Positions 40,194 through 50,640 of a DNA stretch of 64,000 nucleotides are shown piece by piece. The notes beneath the pieces were generated by a model. That model was not told the DNA's origin. It worked only from the letters and a program-made list of their open reading frames with translations, and did no database searches. The translations under genes were made by a program, and so were the position numbers. Source of the DNA: Cyanoderma ruficeps (Eukaryota; Chordata; Aves; Passeriformes; Timaliidae); assembly GCA_008694505.1 (NCBI GenBank), contig VZDJ01000052.1, positions 5,025,722-5,089,721 of the forward strand, given 5' to 3'. The stretch's first letter is position 1. The number at the start of each line of letters is the position of its first letter.

Positions 40194-40744
40194 CTTACTG
40201 GGCCTGAATTTTAAGGTTTGTTGTTGAACCCACTCCACCAAATAATATATCAGATAAACCTCAGTGCCTTATCTTGTCCTTTCCATAGACAGCCTTCACA
40301 GTGTGGGAATGGTTAAGCCCTAGAAAAGCTTCATCATTCCTTAGGGAATGGCTGGAATTTATTCAAGATGCACTCTTGTGTGTGGGTCTTATGCTACAAT
40401 GAAGTATGTCAGCAATGTCCAGCATTTCAACAGGCATGGAACTGAGCAATGGGACTGATTCCTGACACTCCTGTTTGTTCCCTACCTGCACCACCAGTGG
40501 GAGAGAGGTGTGGGGACCAGAATTCTGTTTCTTCAGGGCCCTGTGCTGCTTTTCCTTAGCGTGCTCCATCCCTAATTCTGTGCTAGCCTTGGTGTGCAGT
40601 TAAAAGTTTGAAAATTTTGTCATGGCAAACCTGTGCCAACCCCACTGTTGTGTGGTTTTAAGTCTCATTTTGTAGCTTGGTCTTGCCAGCCCACGGCCTT
40701 TGGGTTTTTTCTTTCTGAATCCCTGCAGTTTGTCTCCATCGTTT

Positions 40745-40925
40745 GTGGGAGTCAGCATGGTGTAGAGGCCAGGTAATAAATCTGGGTTCCTGGCTCTGGC
40801 TCAGACTTCCCACATGATCTTGAGAAATCATTTACCCTTATTTCCTCAATTACGAAGCAAAAAGAGGTCATATTTACTTACCTCAGAGGCACTGTAAAGT
40901 TAAAATGCTTGAAGGCTCTTTCACC
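40745..40925 (+). mobile_element. MIR-like CORE-SINE, ancient copy
   Basis: The segment reads in order like the MIR family consensus. It starts with a GTGTAGAGGCC box near 40760, then CTGGGTTCCTGGCTCTGGCTC (40783-40803), ACATGATCTTGAGAAATCATT (around 40813-40833), CCTTATTTCCTCAATTAC, then TACTTACCTCAGAGGCACTGTAAAG and TTAAAATGCTTGAAGGCTC. MIR elements are tRNA-derived SINEs carrying a CORE domain. They were active early in amniote evolution, and old copies persist in bird and reptile genomes, some reused as regulatory DNA. Divergence from consensus is high, as expected for an old copy. It carries a good minus-strand splice donor (GAG|GTAAGT, GT at 40878-40877 approximately), a motif inherent to this SINE that can create exons. 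No target duplication was resolved. Confidence 0.72.
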
Positions 40926-41783
40926 TATTTCTCTGACTAGTTATCTATCTTTTGTTTTTGTGATGTTTTTGCTTCCATACTGAACTTTGGTGTCTTTTAT
41001 CCCCAACTTTTCTCCCTCAGAGGCCAGTACCCATTTTTTACCACAGTTATTTTCTCCACAGTGGAGGGTTACAGTCTCTGGCTCGTGATCTGTTACCGTG
41101 TGGGTCGTCCTGAAACCCTGATCTTGGAAAGTCTTGTTGAACCTTTTATTACGCTGCAATTCTTTGGTATTTTTTTATGTCCAAACTTTGCAAAACTGTG
41201 GCTTTGTAATGTGTTTCTGCTTTGTTAGTTTTCAGTTAAGTTCTCATATAAAGGTTCAAAGCCACTGTGCCCTTTCATATATTCTACTTGTGCTTTTTTT
41301 CTTTCACTTAACCTTTCTTTATTGGTTTAAGAAGCATCTCTAGGAAATTGCACTAGATTCTCTGTTAGGGAACACTGAGTTGTTCAGTAGTAATTACCTC
41401 CTTACAAATACACCTGTATTTTTAAACAAAGCAAAACCTTTTAAGTTTTGAGGCAGACTAGAAGTGCCTGAGCACCTGAGCTGCTTCAATACGACTGTTT
41501 GTGCAGTTGAATCATCAGTGAACACATATTTTATGTTCCACCATGAGCTCCCGTCACAGGGATTATGTAAAAGGCAGATGGAAAAACAATTGTGTGAAGA
41601 GGAATATGCTTGAAAGTTGAGTACTATTGTTCTTTTTGTTTGCACATTTGTTTTGCACCATAGATCTTTAAAACAACAAATCCATAAAATTTGGGCTTCT
41701 TTTGTTCAGTTTCCTTGGGACATGAGCTAGCATCTTTCCAAGATGTTTTTAAGTAAATCTGGGTCTCTCCTCTGTATTAATTT

Positions 41784-41833
41784 TTCCATTTATTCCAGAT
41801 AAATGGAATAAATTCCATTTATTTGGAATAAAA
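41784..41833. repeat. Overlapping inverted and direct repeats of TTCCATTTA
   Basis: TTCCATTTA (41784-41792) faces its exact reverse complement TAAATGGAA (41800-41808) across a 7-base loop. It is followed by a second TTCCATTTA and two GGAATAAA words. The block can fold into alternative hairpins. It could be a remnant of a small foldback element or local slippage. Confidence 0.7.
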
Positions 41834-42689
41834 TATTCAAAATACTTGTAAGTTTTAAGGAGATTAATATAACAATAACCTTCTAATGAGGCTATGGCTA
41901 TTTAAAATGCACTAATGGTACCTGTCAGGATTGCAGGTGAAAGCAGTCTTGGCCCTGGTCACTCAGCAAACAGGATGTACAGCCACGCTGTTACTGTGAA
42001 ATTTACTGGCTGGCTTTGGGGTTTTTTCATCTCTCCCCACTGCTAGAAAACTTCAGACTTGAATTTTTTTGGACTGCATTCCATACTGTCCCTGATAGAA
42101 CTTGGAGAAATGTTTGCTTCAAATCCAGAGCCTGTCAGGAGTTGCAAGCCTAATCAACAGACCCCATGAGAGATTGCTAGAAAAGTGATTTAAGATCTCA
42201 AGATTTAGACATTTTCTGCAATCCTTGGACTCCCAGGGCGGGTGGTGGAGCCTCTTAACCCCAGTTCTCTCCATCCCTGTGCTTTGGGATTTAGTTTGAC
42301 ATACCTTCCATTCTCAAAGGGTTTTGAATCTCACAGAGCAGATTCAGCCCTACAGAGCACAGAACCACGGTAGGTGCTTTTATTTTTAGCAACAGGTCTG
42401 TTCAGAGGTGGTTCTTTTAATGATGCAGTCTGTGGCTGGAGTTGCTGTTCCTCTCTGTAACCCTCCCACAGCGAGGGAGTCTGACGGTTTGGCGTTTGGA
42501 AGCTGAATCAATAGCTGACATTGAGGAGGATGGAGATCTGCAGGCATCAGCGGGAGCAGCTCCCGCTCCCTTGCCATTGACTCTCCTGCCTCAAACACCG
42601 AGTGAGAGACACTTGCTGGAACTGAAGTGTGTGTGGGAGTTCAGTGCTCATGGTTAGTCCCCCTTTCTGTGGTGTGAACTCTAAGGTAT

Positions 42690-43020
42690 CAATTAGAATA
42701 ACGATTATGCTGTTTAAACGGCACCTGGGTTGTTTTATTTTCTCTTTTTTTTTTTTCCTTCTCTCCCTATTTTGAATTGGCACTTTAAAAGCCGGCGATC
42801 AAGTTATTGCTTTATTAATGTAGATTTGGTGGATGTACTAACGAATGACTTCAGGATTTGATGTGACGTGAATGTGCTATTAATGCAGAGGAAAAATTAG
42901 GCTATCATCCCTGTCAAGCAGGAAACAAAGGGATGATAAATGGGGTGAATAGTTATCCCAGCTCCATGCAGCTTCACGCAACTTCGAGGTACCACCCTGA
43001 AATTATCATTTGAAGAGTTA
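42690..43020. promoter_or_regulatory. Candidate conserved regulatory element
   Basis: High-complexity sequence with CpGs at 42702, 42719, 42793, 42796, 42842, 42867, 42977 and 42984. It also has a TGACGTGA CRE-like word near 42864-42871 and ATTA/TTAAT cores (TTTATTAATG near 42811-42820, GCTATTAATGC near 42877-42887). A T-run (42749-42760) interrupts it. Interpretation as an enhancer is inference. Confidence 0.28.
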
Positions 43021-45048
43021 TTTTTAGAATGAAAGAAAGAATGAAATGAGGCAGCACTTGCCATGTGTTAGATCCCTGAATGACAATGTAACGGGACTTT
43101 CCTGGGCATGCAGGACAGGAAAGTCATCTTGTTTCAGCTTGAGCATCCATCACTGGTGCTTACTGCAGTGCAGTGTTGTGAATTAGAGCTAATGCCACAG
43201 TTTTCAGTAAACTAGAGCTTTGTCTTGCTATTTTTTTTTTGTCATTTAAAAGGCAGTAGAGTCTCCCACAACAAAATTGCATCTGCCAAGTGTTAGGGAA
43301 CTGTTCTGTAGCATCTGCAGCATTTGTGCTAAGGACTGCCTTAAGGTTTTCCCTCCTTCAGGTACCATTTAACAGAATGAATGCTGCAGCCATTTTTTCC
43401 AGAGGTATATTCTTCTAAAAGGTTTCTTTATTGATTTTTTTTCCCCCCCCACTGTTCCCTTTCTGCAATTTCTGTGGAGTTTAATTATTAGCTCCAGGTA
43501 TCCCGATTGAAACTCAGACTATAAGAAATGGAGGTTTAAATTGAGACGTGTCTTTCGGAGTGCTGTAGAATAGTTTTTAATATAGTTGCTATAATGCATG
43601 TTTTTCTGTTTACACTGATGGGTAAATGAGACAAAAAGTGAGAGCTTCTGTCTGAATCGTGGTATATGAAGCCAGAGTCCCAGAGCAAATGTCTGTGTGA
43701 TTAAAGTGGTATTGAAGCATTATTAAAAAGCTGTAATTTCAAATATTTTATGCTTTGTTTCCCATACAGTGCATCTGCAGTGAAGATTAGTTTCTTAATG
43801 TAATTTTGGTGCTTGCACTCTAGTGAAGTCAAAGAAACTTTTCACTGGTCCCTGTTGGCTTTGGATCAAGCTCTTGGTTTAAAGTATTGATTAAAAGCGA
43901 AACTCAATCTGAATTGAAAGCCAAGATAATTGATACAGCCAGTGTGGTGAATTAGCAAAAAGAAAAAAAAACAAACACAAAAAACCCAAAAAAGTAGCTC
44001 CTCGAAGATTACATCCACAAATGTAATTTGTTCCTTTGATTTGACAAATCTGCTTCCAGGTGCTTATTTAAAAAGCATTTAAGCTGTGATTTTGTCTGTA
44101 CCGACCCATGCTTGGTTTTCTCCTCTTCATTTTTTTTTACCTAATAACTCGGCCATTTAATGTATTTTGTTTTCCTAGTATTTATCAGATTGCAATGCAG
44201 TAAAAAATATGATCAGAAGAGATTTAATTAAGGGTTGATGCAGGTGCTGAACCTTAGAAGACAATACACTGTAGCAGTGAAAATTGTCAGGCACCCCAAT
44301 AAGAGAGGATGTGCCCACTGGGAGAACCAATATTGTCACTTAAAATCTGGTAGCCTAGGAGGGAAAATCAGAATGGTTCAAAGTGTCTGCTGTATTCCTG
44401 TCTTTCCTAAATCACAGTCCTCAACAATCCAAATGTGTGTTTAAAAGGAAAGGGGAAAGCAGAGCGGAGTGGCTTCTCAAACAGCTCCCTCAGGTCTGCC
44501 ATATCCAAACACTGTCAATGAAAACTGCTGAATTGAATTCATGCAGTCTGTTCAGCAAATCATGTGCTTATAATACCTGGGGTTTTACAGCCTTGGGAAG
44601 ATTATGCAGCAGAGAAAACAACTCCAAAAAATAATGTAAATCCAGAACTTTGTTGTGCATGCCCTGCCGCGTTTCAAGTCATGTTGATTGGCCAGACCAA
44701 TGCTTGTAGTTTGGAAACTGAATTTCAAAGGAGTAAATAATGTTTTCTATACCCCTTAAGGTGGCTGCCATTTCAACCATCCAGATTAGTAAAAGAAAAG
44801 GAAATTTGAAGGACATCTAAAAACTGCATTCCAGATGGAAAGCAGAGTAATGTGTGCATCATTTGTTGCAGCCCTGCCCTCTGGGGGTACGGTCAGGTTT
44901 TGATCTACAGAAGAGAAGGGCTCATTTTAGGGATGCACTCCTGATGATGGTTAGCCCTTCCTCTCTTACACAGCACAGCCTTTTCCCTGTGTCCCTCCTT
45001 TCCTGATTTTTCAGGAAAATCTATAACCCTTCTGCCAGGAAAGCAGAG

Positions 45049-45105
45049 CGCTGCCGCATCGATCGCGTTATCGAGCTGCAGGCGAGACCCCTTCCCAACA
45101 CTCCG
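45049..45105. other. Isolated CpG cluster
   Basis: Eight CpGs occur in 57 bases (45049, 45055, 45060, 45064, 45066, 45072, 45083, 45104), including CATCGATCGCGTTATCGAG. The rest of the neighbourhood is CpG-poor. It is far too short for a CpG island and has no promoter motif next to it. It may be a conserved element or a recently inserted, not yet decayed segment. Confidence 0.6.
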
Positions 45106-46929
45106 AGGCCAAATGATTCCTGGCCTGCTCTTCAGGCAGAGGGAAAACTTGGAACACTCTCAGTGTGCAGGGAAAGCATCAGTAACAGCAGAAGATCTCG
45201 TGTTTTGGCTTTTCATCGGGTCAGCTGTTCCACTGGTGAGATTAACAGCGTGGGGAAGTAGTTTGGGGACCAAGAGAGGAGGAGAGGAAGGAGTTGTGCA
45301 TCCTCACATCCCCAATGGTTCAGTCACACACAAATCACCATCCATATCTTCAAAAGGCAGTTCATAGTCTTAAAGCTCAGTCCTGCTCCCGGGAAGGGCC
45401 AATGTGAGATGCTATTTTACTATCAGTATATGCTTTACAAATTATGGCACCCATCCCTGAAGGGTGGTCCTAGTGTCCTGCAGTCATATTCTTCCAAACA
45501 AATGAAATGGAATTTCTTTTTCCTTAACTTTCTTTCCAAAGAAAGAAGGAAAATATGTGGCTAGCAGTAGACATAAGGAAGGGAAAGCACAGTTAGTCTT
45601 TTTCCTGAGAGAGCTTGTTCTCATTTTCTAATGTGTCTGTAAAAGGGGGTTTTTGTTCCCATTTTGATATCCAACTTGTGGTGGCTTTCATTTCTGAACA
45701 GTCTATTGCAACCTTTGGTCCTCAGGTTCTGCTTTCTAAACAAGCATAAATACACCAAAAAAGAAAAATTAACAGTATTTTTTTCTATTCAGGAGTTGAG
45801 GTGAGATCTTTTTTCCTTTCAAAAGATTTGTGTTTTAAAATGCAGTTGTGTATGTTTGCTGGGTTTTAGATATTTTGTCACTCCGTCTGATCAATTACAT
45901 TTTAGACTCATAGCCAGAGAAGATATATTGGATTATTAGTCAAGTTTTTTGGTTTTTTTTTTAGATTTCTTTCAGCTTGAGTTTGTCTAGCCTCACTGAA
46001 AATTCTATTATATAACTGTGTGATTTTAGGCAGAGCTGGTCAAGCATTTTCCAGTATCAACTTTTTTTCTCTTCAGAGCTCACCAGTTATTCAAAAGAGA
46101 AACATTTTCAAGAAATTTATTTCATATGCAGCAGATGGACCAGAATTAATAATTGAGATGTTACCATTCTGTTGCCTGCTTTTTAAAGTTTAATAATTTC
46201 TTCCTTTCCTACCTGTTCTTGGTATTGGTTGGTGAGTATTAAACAGGTGTGTTTCCCTGAGTCTTTGCAGTTAAAATTTCAGTGCTCCATGAAAAGGGAA
46301 GAAAATATGTTCAGCAATAAATTGTGGAAAATTTCTTGATAGATAAACCAACTTAGAAATGACTTTGCTTTTCTTCATATCAACTTATCCATGCAACCGG
46401 AAAAGAAGTAGTTTATCCAGGAATAAGTATGTGAAGTTTTGATACACCATCAAAATTACACCCTTCTGATGTTTCTGTGCTCTTATTTTATTTTTACTAG
46501 AGAATAAAAGTGTCTCTGAGCATCCCTCATAAATGCTTTTGGATGGGAGACCAATGGAAGTGTGCCTAATAAATTAAAAAAATAAGTTTCAGTCCTATAT
46601 TCAAAGGGGAGCTTTATGAGTTTTTCACGTAGTAGACTGTAGTGGGTTTTTTTAGGAACAGGCCTACCATGCTCGTGGTGAAGGCTATGTAAATGACACC
46701 CATGCATATTTATTCATGTACTTCTTGTGGGAATATATTTAGGGGCCTATAAGCATATATCAGAATTTGTTACAGGGAAGGGAACTTATGAGGAAGGCTT
46801 ATTATCCCAGGAGTGGAATTAAGGTGAAATTAACAAGTAATTGAAGTTATCTTTGATCATGATTTTTCTTTCCCTTTTTTTTTTTCCCTGCTCTAAGGAA
46901 GTGAATATTTTTGATGTTCAGTAGAGCAG

Positions 46930-47035
46930 TACAATGCAGCACGGAGAGGCATAATGCTGAATTTTCATAATAATGTTTGTAATGCAAATGAGGGACACTT
47001 CAAAAACAGGTTGATTAGCATTTCTTAATAAATTG
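46930..47035. promoter_or_regulatory. Candidate element with inverted octamer ATGCAAAT
   Basis: ATGCAAAT at 46982-46989 is the reverse complement of the Oct octamer. TAAT cores and GATTAGCATTTCTTAATAAA follow. Short, non-repetitive and AT-rich. Confidence 0.22.
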
Positions 47036-47708
47036 CCAGTCTCCTCCTTTTTTCTTCATTAATTCTCTCAGCAGATTACATAGCTAGATTTCAGCATCAG
47101 TGAATGTGAAGTGTGCAGTGGCTTCTTGTGATATAATTATTTGGTGGCTCTAAATAGTTTCAGATTGTGCGTTTACAGCACTTCCTCCAGCACTGAAGCA
47201 CCACGGTGAATTAATGAGCTGCTTGTCACCTCTGGGACCTTTCCTTTGAAATCCAGCCTGGCTCCATGTGAACTGATACCATTGCAGGCCAGCAGCTGGG
47301 AAAAGGTTAGGGAATGAATGAGCTCCAGGGACATGGCTGAACTTCCACAGGAGCATATATTTACTTTAGTGCTGTTTCTCAGACATCAGACCTGGGGAGA
47401 TGCAGGGCTGCTTGCAGTGCCTCCCACTGAGCACAGCAGCCAGGCAGGCAGAGAATTCTCCATGGTGTGGCTCTTGGTGATGTGCTGTGCTCCCCTCTCC
47501 CTTCCTTCCCCAGGGGAGGGGTTGGCAACACAGCTCCTCGAGCAAACAAGTGGCTTCTCCTTCCTGTGTGTCATTCAGGCTTCTTCCTAAATATTTTTGT
47601 TGTCTTTTTCATTGCCAAAGTCTCCTCTTGTTCCCTCTTATCCTTTATTTAATTTTTTAAAAATATTTTTTTCTCTTCCTTATCTCCCAAATCTTGCCTT
47701 TGCTCAGC

Positions 47709-47722
47709 GTGTGTGTGTGTGT
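47709..47722. repeat. (GT)7 microsatellite
   Basis: Seven perfect GT dinucleotides within a pyrimidine-rich stretch. Confidence 0.9.
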
Positions 47723-48096
47723 TTTAGTCTCCTTTTCCTCTGTTGTTTCCCACTGGGAGACCCAACAAGTGATCTTCCCTGCCAGACACCTGTGAGGAGC
47801 TGCTGCCCCTTTTTTCTTCTCATTAGAGAGACTTCAGAGGATGAAATGCTCATTGTGCTGCTTTGATTTTAGAGGTGAAACAAGAGTGACATTGTGAGAG
47901 CTTTCAGCTGGTGAACGTAAGTCCCTGTCCAGTTTTGATTCCAGTTGAGCATCGCTCTGCTGGTCAAATTACTTTTCCTGACTGCTCAAGGCAACAGCAA
48001 ACTGAGTTTTCAGGGAGTGTGTTTAAATGACACGTGCAACTTGTGAGGAGCATTCAGATTGCGCAGCTGAAGTTGGAAATTTAAAAGCCATGGGGT

Positions 48097-48212
48097 AGAA
48101 TCACAGATTCATAGAACAGTTTGGGTTGGAAGGGTCCTTTAAAGGTCACGTAGCTCAGCCCCCTGCAGGAGACATCTTCAACTAGGTCAGGGTGCTCAGA
48201 GGACAAACTACA
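48097..48212 (-). mobile_element. CR1 LINE fragment (3' end, antisense)
   Basis: The plus strand begins GAATCACAGATTCATAGAA and continues through GTTTGGGTTGGAAGGGTCC and a run ending AGCCCCCTGCAGG. This matches the well-known reverse complement of the avian CR1 3' end, so the element is on the minus strand with its 3' terminus at 48097. CR1 is the dominant non-LTR retrotransposon of birds and is usually severely 5'-truncated. Similarity fades after about 48212, at a GGTGCTCAGAG motif, so only about 115 bases of the 3' untranslated region remain and no reverse transcriptase is present. CR1 inserts without clear target duplications and none is seen. The junction at 48212 is approximate. Confidence 0.9.
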
Positions 48213-49011
48213 ACTCCTGAAAGTCCCTGGAGAAGCTCTGGGTTAGGGATACTTTGATCTGCTCTAATTTTTGGGCCTTAATGCTGTCTTGCTGGTGGTT
48301 TCCAGCCTGGGGCTGGATGCCTGTGATCACACTCTGTAACGTAACTCAACATTGCTGCTTCTAAGATTCTACACAGGGTTTTTTTTCCTTCCAAAAGGAA
48401 TGTAGAAATAATATATAACCCTTCTTCTGAAAGTCTTGTCTCTGTTAGTAAATCGTCTTGGCAATCTCCTTCCTTTGGTGTGTGTTGATTTTGATGAGGT
48501 AGCTCATCAAAAGTCTGTTGTAAGCCATTTCCAAGCCCTCTGTCATTTTCGGTGGCTGTAGATTACCACTGAGCAGTCAAGCCAAGGCTGGAAGCCCTGT
48601 TCTCTGATCTCCCCTCCAATGCTGCAGGAAAGTCATGTGTTGCTCTCCTCTCTCAGTAACAGAGTCACTTAAATTTGACATTTCGGATAAACCCGTGATT
48701 TGTGCTACTGATGATTACTTAAGCTCTTTGCTTTTGATTTTGTGTGGGATCTTAAACATTTCAGAAAGAAACGTGGCTCCAAGAATCTGTGTAGTTTTAC
48801 AACAGTGGATGGCGAGTAACACTGATGACTTTTGCTGTCCTGTCCTTTTTTATCGGATTTGAGAAGAGAGGGAGCTGGATTATTTTAAAAATACTGTTGC
48901 TAGATGAATTGAATGAAGGGAATTTATTTGTGGAATTACCTTCATTTCAAGAAAAGTGTTGCTCTTTCCCCCTCCCTTCTCTTTAGGACTTGAACTGGAA
49001 CCACAGCAAAG
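48213..49011. other. Non-coding spacer between two CR1 fragments
   Basis: About 800 bases with no recognised feature. It separates two CR1 copies of different apparent age in the same orientation. Confidence 0.6.
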
Positions 49012-49735
49012 TATGGATTTGGAAGGGACTTCTGGAGATCATTTGTTTGGAGATCTCTCTTTCTATTACAGGACTTAGATCTGATTATTCAGGACATTAC
49101 CAAGCTGAGCCTCAATTTTTTTCCAGCCAGAAGATTCCACCACTTCTTTGAGCAATCTTTTCCAAAGTTCAGTTGTTCTCACTGAATATTTTCCCCTGTG
49201 TATTCATCTGTACCTTCCCCTGCAGCAACTCGTGCCCATTACCTCTGTTTTGTAAAAAATACATCCTGATGGGAAGAGTACCTCTGCTTTCTCTATATGT
49301 ACATTTTTTTTCTTTAGGTACTAGATCTTCTGAGCCTTTTTTTTTTTTCATATGAGAAGTTCTCCAATTCTCTAATCATCCTGGTTGCCCTTCACTGGAC
49401 CCTATCCAATTTTTCATTGTCTCGCTTGAAAAGTTAAGGACACCAAAACCAGGCAATCATTCCAGGAATGAAACAACGTGCTGGATAGAGCACAGAAATC
49501 CCATCCCTTGGCCTGCTGTGGTCTAGGACAGGGTTGTCTTCATTGCCTCAAAGCTGCCCTGCTGCTTCACATCCATCTTGCTGCCTGCCAGGGCCCCCAC
49601 ATTTTTTACAGCAGAGCTGTTTCGTGGATTTTTTTAATGTCCATGTTGTCCAGCTGGTCCCAAACTCAGCTCTGCTCTACAGCTCCAGGCACCACCAGCC
49701 TGTCTGCTTGGGGTGCTGCTGGGTCATGGCTCTGG
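49012..49735 (-). mobile_element. Older, longer CR1 LINE fragment (3' region, antisense)
   Basis: Text from 49014 (GGATTTGGAAGGGACTTCTG) onward follows the reverse complement of the CR1 3' region in order. It holds the 'gagatcat' segment, the 'ttccaccacttcttt' segment, 'tcgtgcccattacctctg', the 'cttcactggaccctatcc' segment near 49390-49410, and the 'gctgcctgccagggcccccac' segment near 49580-49600. It is more diverged than the copy at 48097, with many small indels and T-run expansions (49339-49350), so it is an older insertion. It covers the 3' untranslated region and perhaps the very end of ORF2, but no reading frame survives. The upper boundary is uncertain because similarity becomes weak after about 49700. 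The two CR1 copies are about 800 bases apart in the same orientation and belong to different-looking subfamilies, so they are probably separate insertions. Confidence 0.85.
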
Positions 49736-50640
49736 AAACAGGAGCTGGGAGGGGATGGTTTAGGAGTGTTCTGGAGGATGTGTACACCCACACAGCCCCT
49801 TCTCTGCACTGCTCTGATCCTAATGAAGGGAACTGGTGGTTTAATTGCTTTAAGCCTACAGGAGCAATCTGGGTTTTGATCGTAGAGAAATTGTAAGAGT
49901 ATGAACTGTTTCTGTGCTGCTTAAAAATGCCTGCCTGGGCTCAGACACTCCTGGAAGTGATGTAGGAACTTGCCAGGCTGCCTGGGTGTTTGTTCCTGTC
50001 CCTTTTGCAAGATGGCCTGCTCACTTTGCCTGTCCCCCAAGGCAGGCACTGAGATCCCAGCTCCAAATCCAGAGACAGAGGCAGTGTGAGCTTGACCTTT
50101 CTAAGCAGGAACCGAGGGCTCGGGATTTCCAGGCCCTCCTGGACTGGAGCACCAAGTCTGCTGAGAAAGACCTGCCAAAGTTCTCACAGTGCCTTACCTA
50201 GCAAGGCACAAGAGGGGAGGAGGCAAGAGGATGCACTGCACAGCCTCCCCAAGCACCCAGTGTGGCTTGTTCATCCTCTGATACCACCTCCAGCAACTTC
50301 CTTAAGAAAGTTTTCTTGGAACCTAGGCAGCAAACTCAGCCTATGTGCAGCTCTGCCAGCCATTATGTTACAGATTTACTGCCAAAATTCTGATAGTTTT
50401 CCTGAGCTGACAATTGAATTAATTTTTCCCTGGAAAACGAGGCTGTGCTGCCTGCCACGTCCAGGTGAAACAGCTGGAAGAGCTGTGGGAGGATGAGCTG
50501 GCTCAGAGCATGAGGCTGGGATGGGAGGGCTGCCCAACCTCAGCACACACTGCTGGCACCAAGAAGGAGCAGTGATGGAGCTCCTGCTCCCTCCTGCCCT
50601 TTCACCCAAACTCCAATGGCTCAATGTGTTATCAGGTCAT
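49736..50640. other. GC-richer tract of unknown nature next to CR1
   Basis: This tract is noticeably richer in G and C than its neighbours and carries several overlapping open frames (up to 136 codons) on the plus strand. None resembles a known protein, and the openness is explained by low AT content. It could include further diverged CR1 sequence at its left edge or an unrecognised repeat. Confidence 0.45.

Larger units (their letters stand above)
34298..40744. other. Non-coding DNA; one candidate exon only
   Basis: Holds the candidate exon at 35601-35637. A strong lone donor, CAG|GTAAGA at 34389-34394, sits about 95 bases right of the solo LTR on the opposite strand and has no convincing acceptor. 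No repeat family was recognised. Confidence 0.55.
40926..48096. other. Non-coding DNA without recognised gene
   Basis: Contains the candidate elements near 42.7-43.0 and 46.9 kb, the CpG cluster at 45.05 kb, and A/C-rich low-complexity text at 43958-43992. No exon or mobile element was recognised. Confidence 0.6.

Noticed and set aside
40870..40890. Perfect minus-strand splice donor GAG|GTAAGT
   Set aside because: It lies inside the MIR-like SINE, where this motif belongs to the repeat consensus, and no good acceptor lies upstream.
47873..47916. Possible 44-nt exon (acceptor TTTGATTTTAG, donor AAC|GTAAGT)
   Set aside because: All three frames contain stops and the acceptor has a weak polypyrimidine tract. 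Only a non-coding exon would be possible and nothing else supports one.
49478..49896. Overlapping 133- and 120-codon plus-strand frames
   Set aside because: They run antisense through the CR1 fragment and its edge, and frames there are by-products of the repeat sequence.
49914..50496. 95- and 136-codon plus-strand frames in the GC-richer tract
   Set aside because: Openness is explained by low AT content. No recognised domain, and the two frames overlap each other in different phases.
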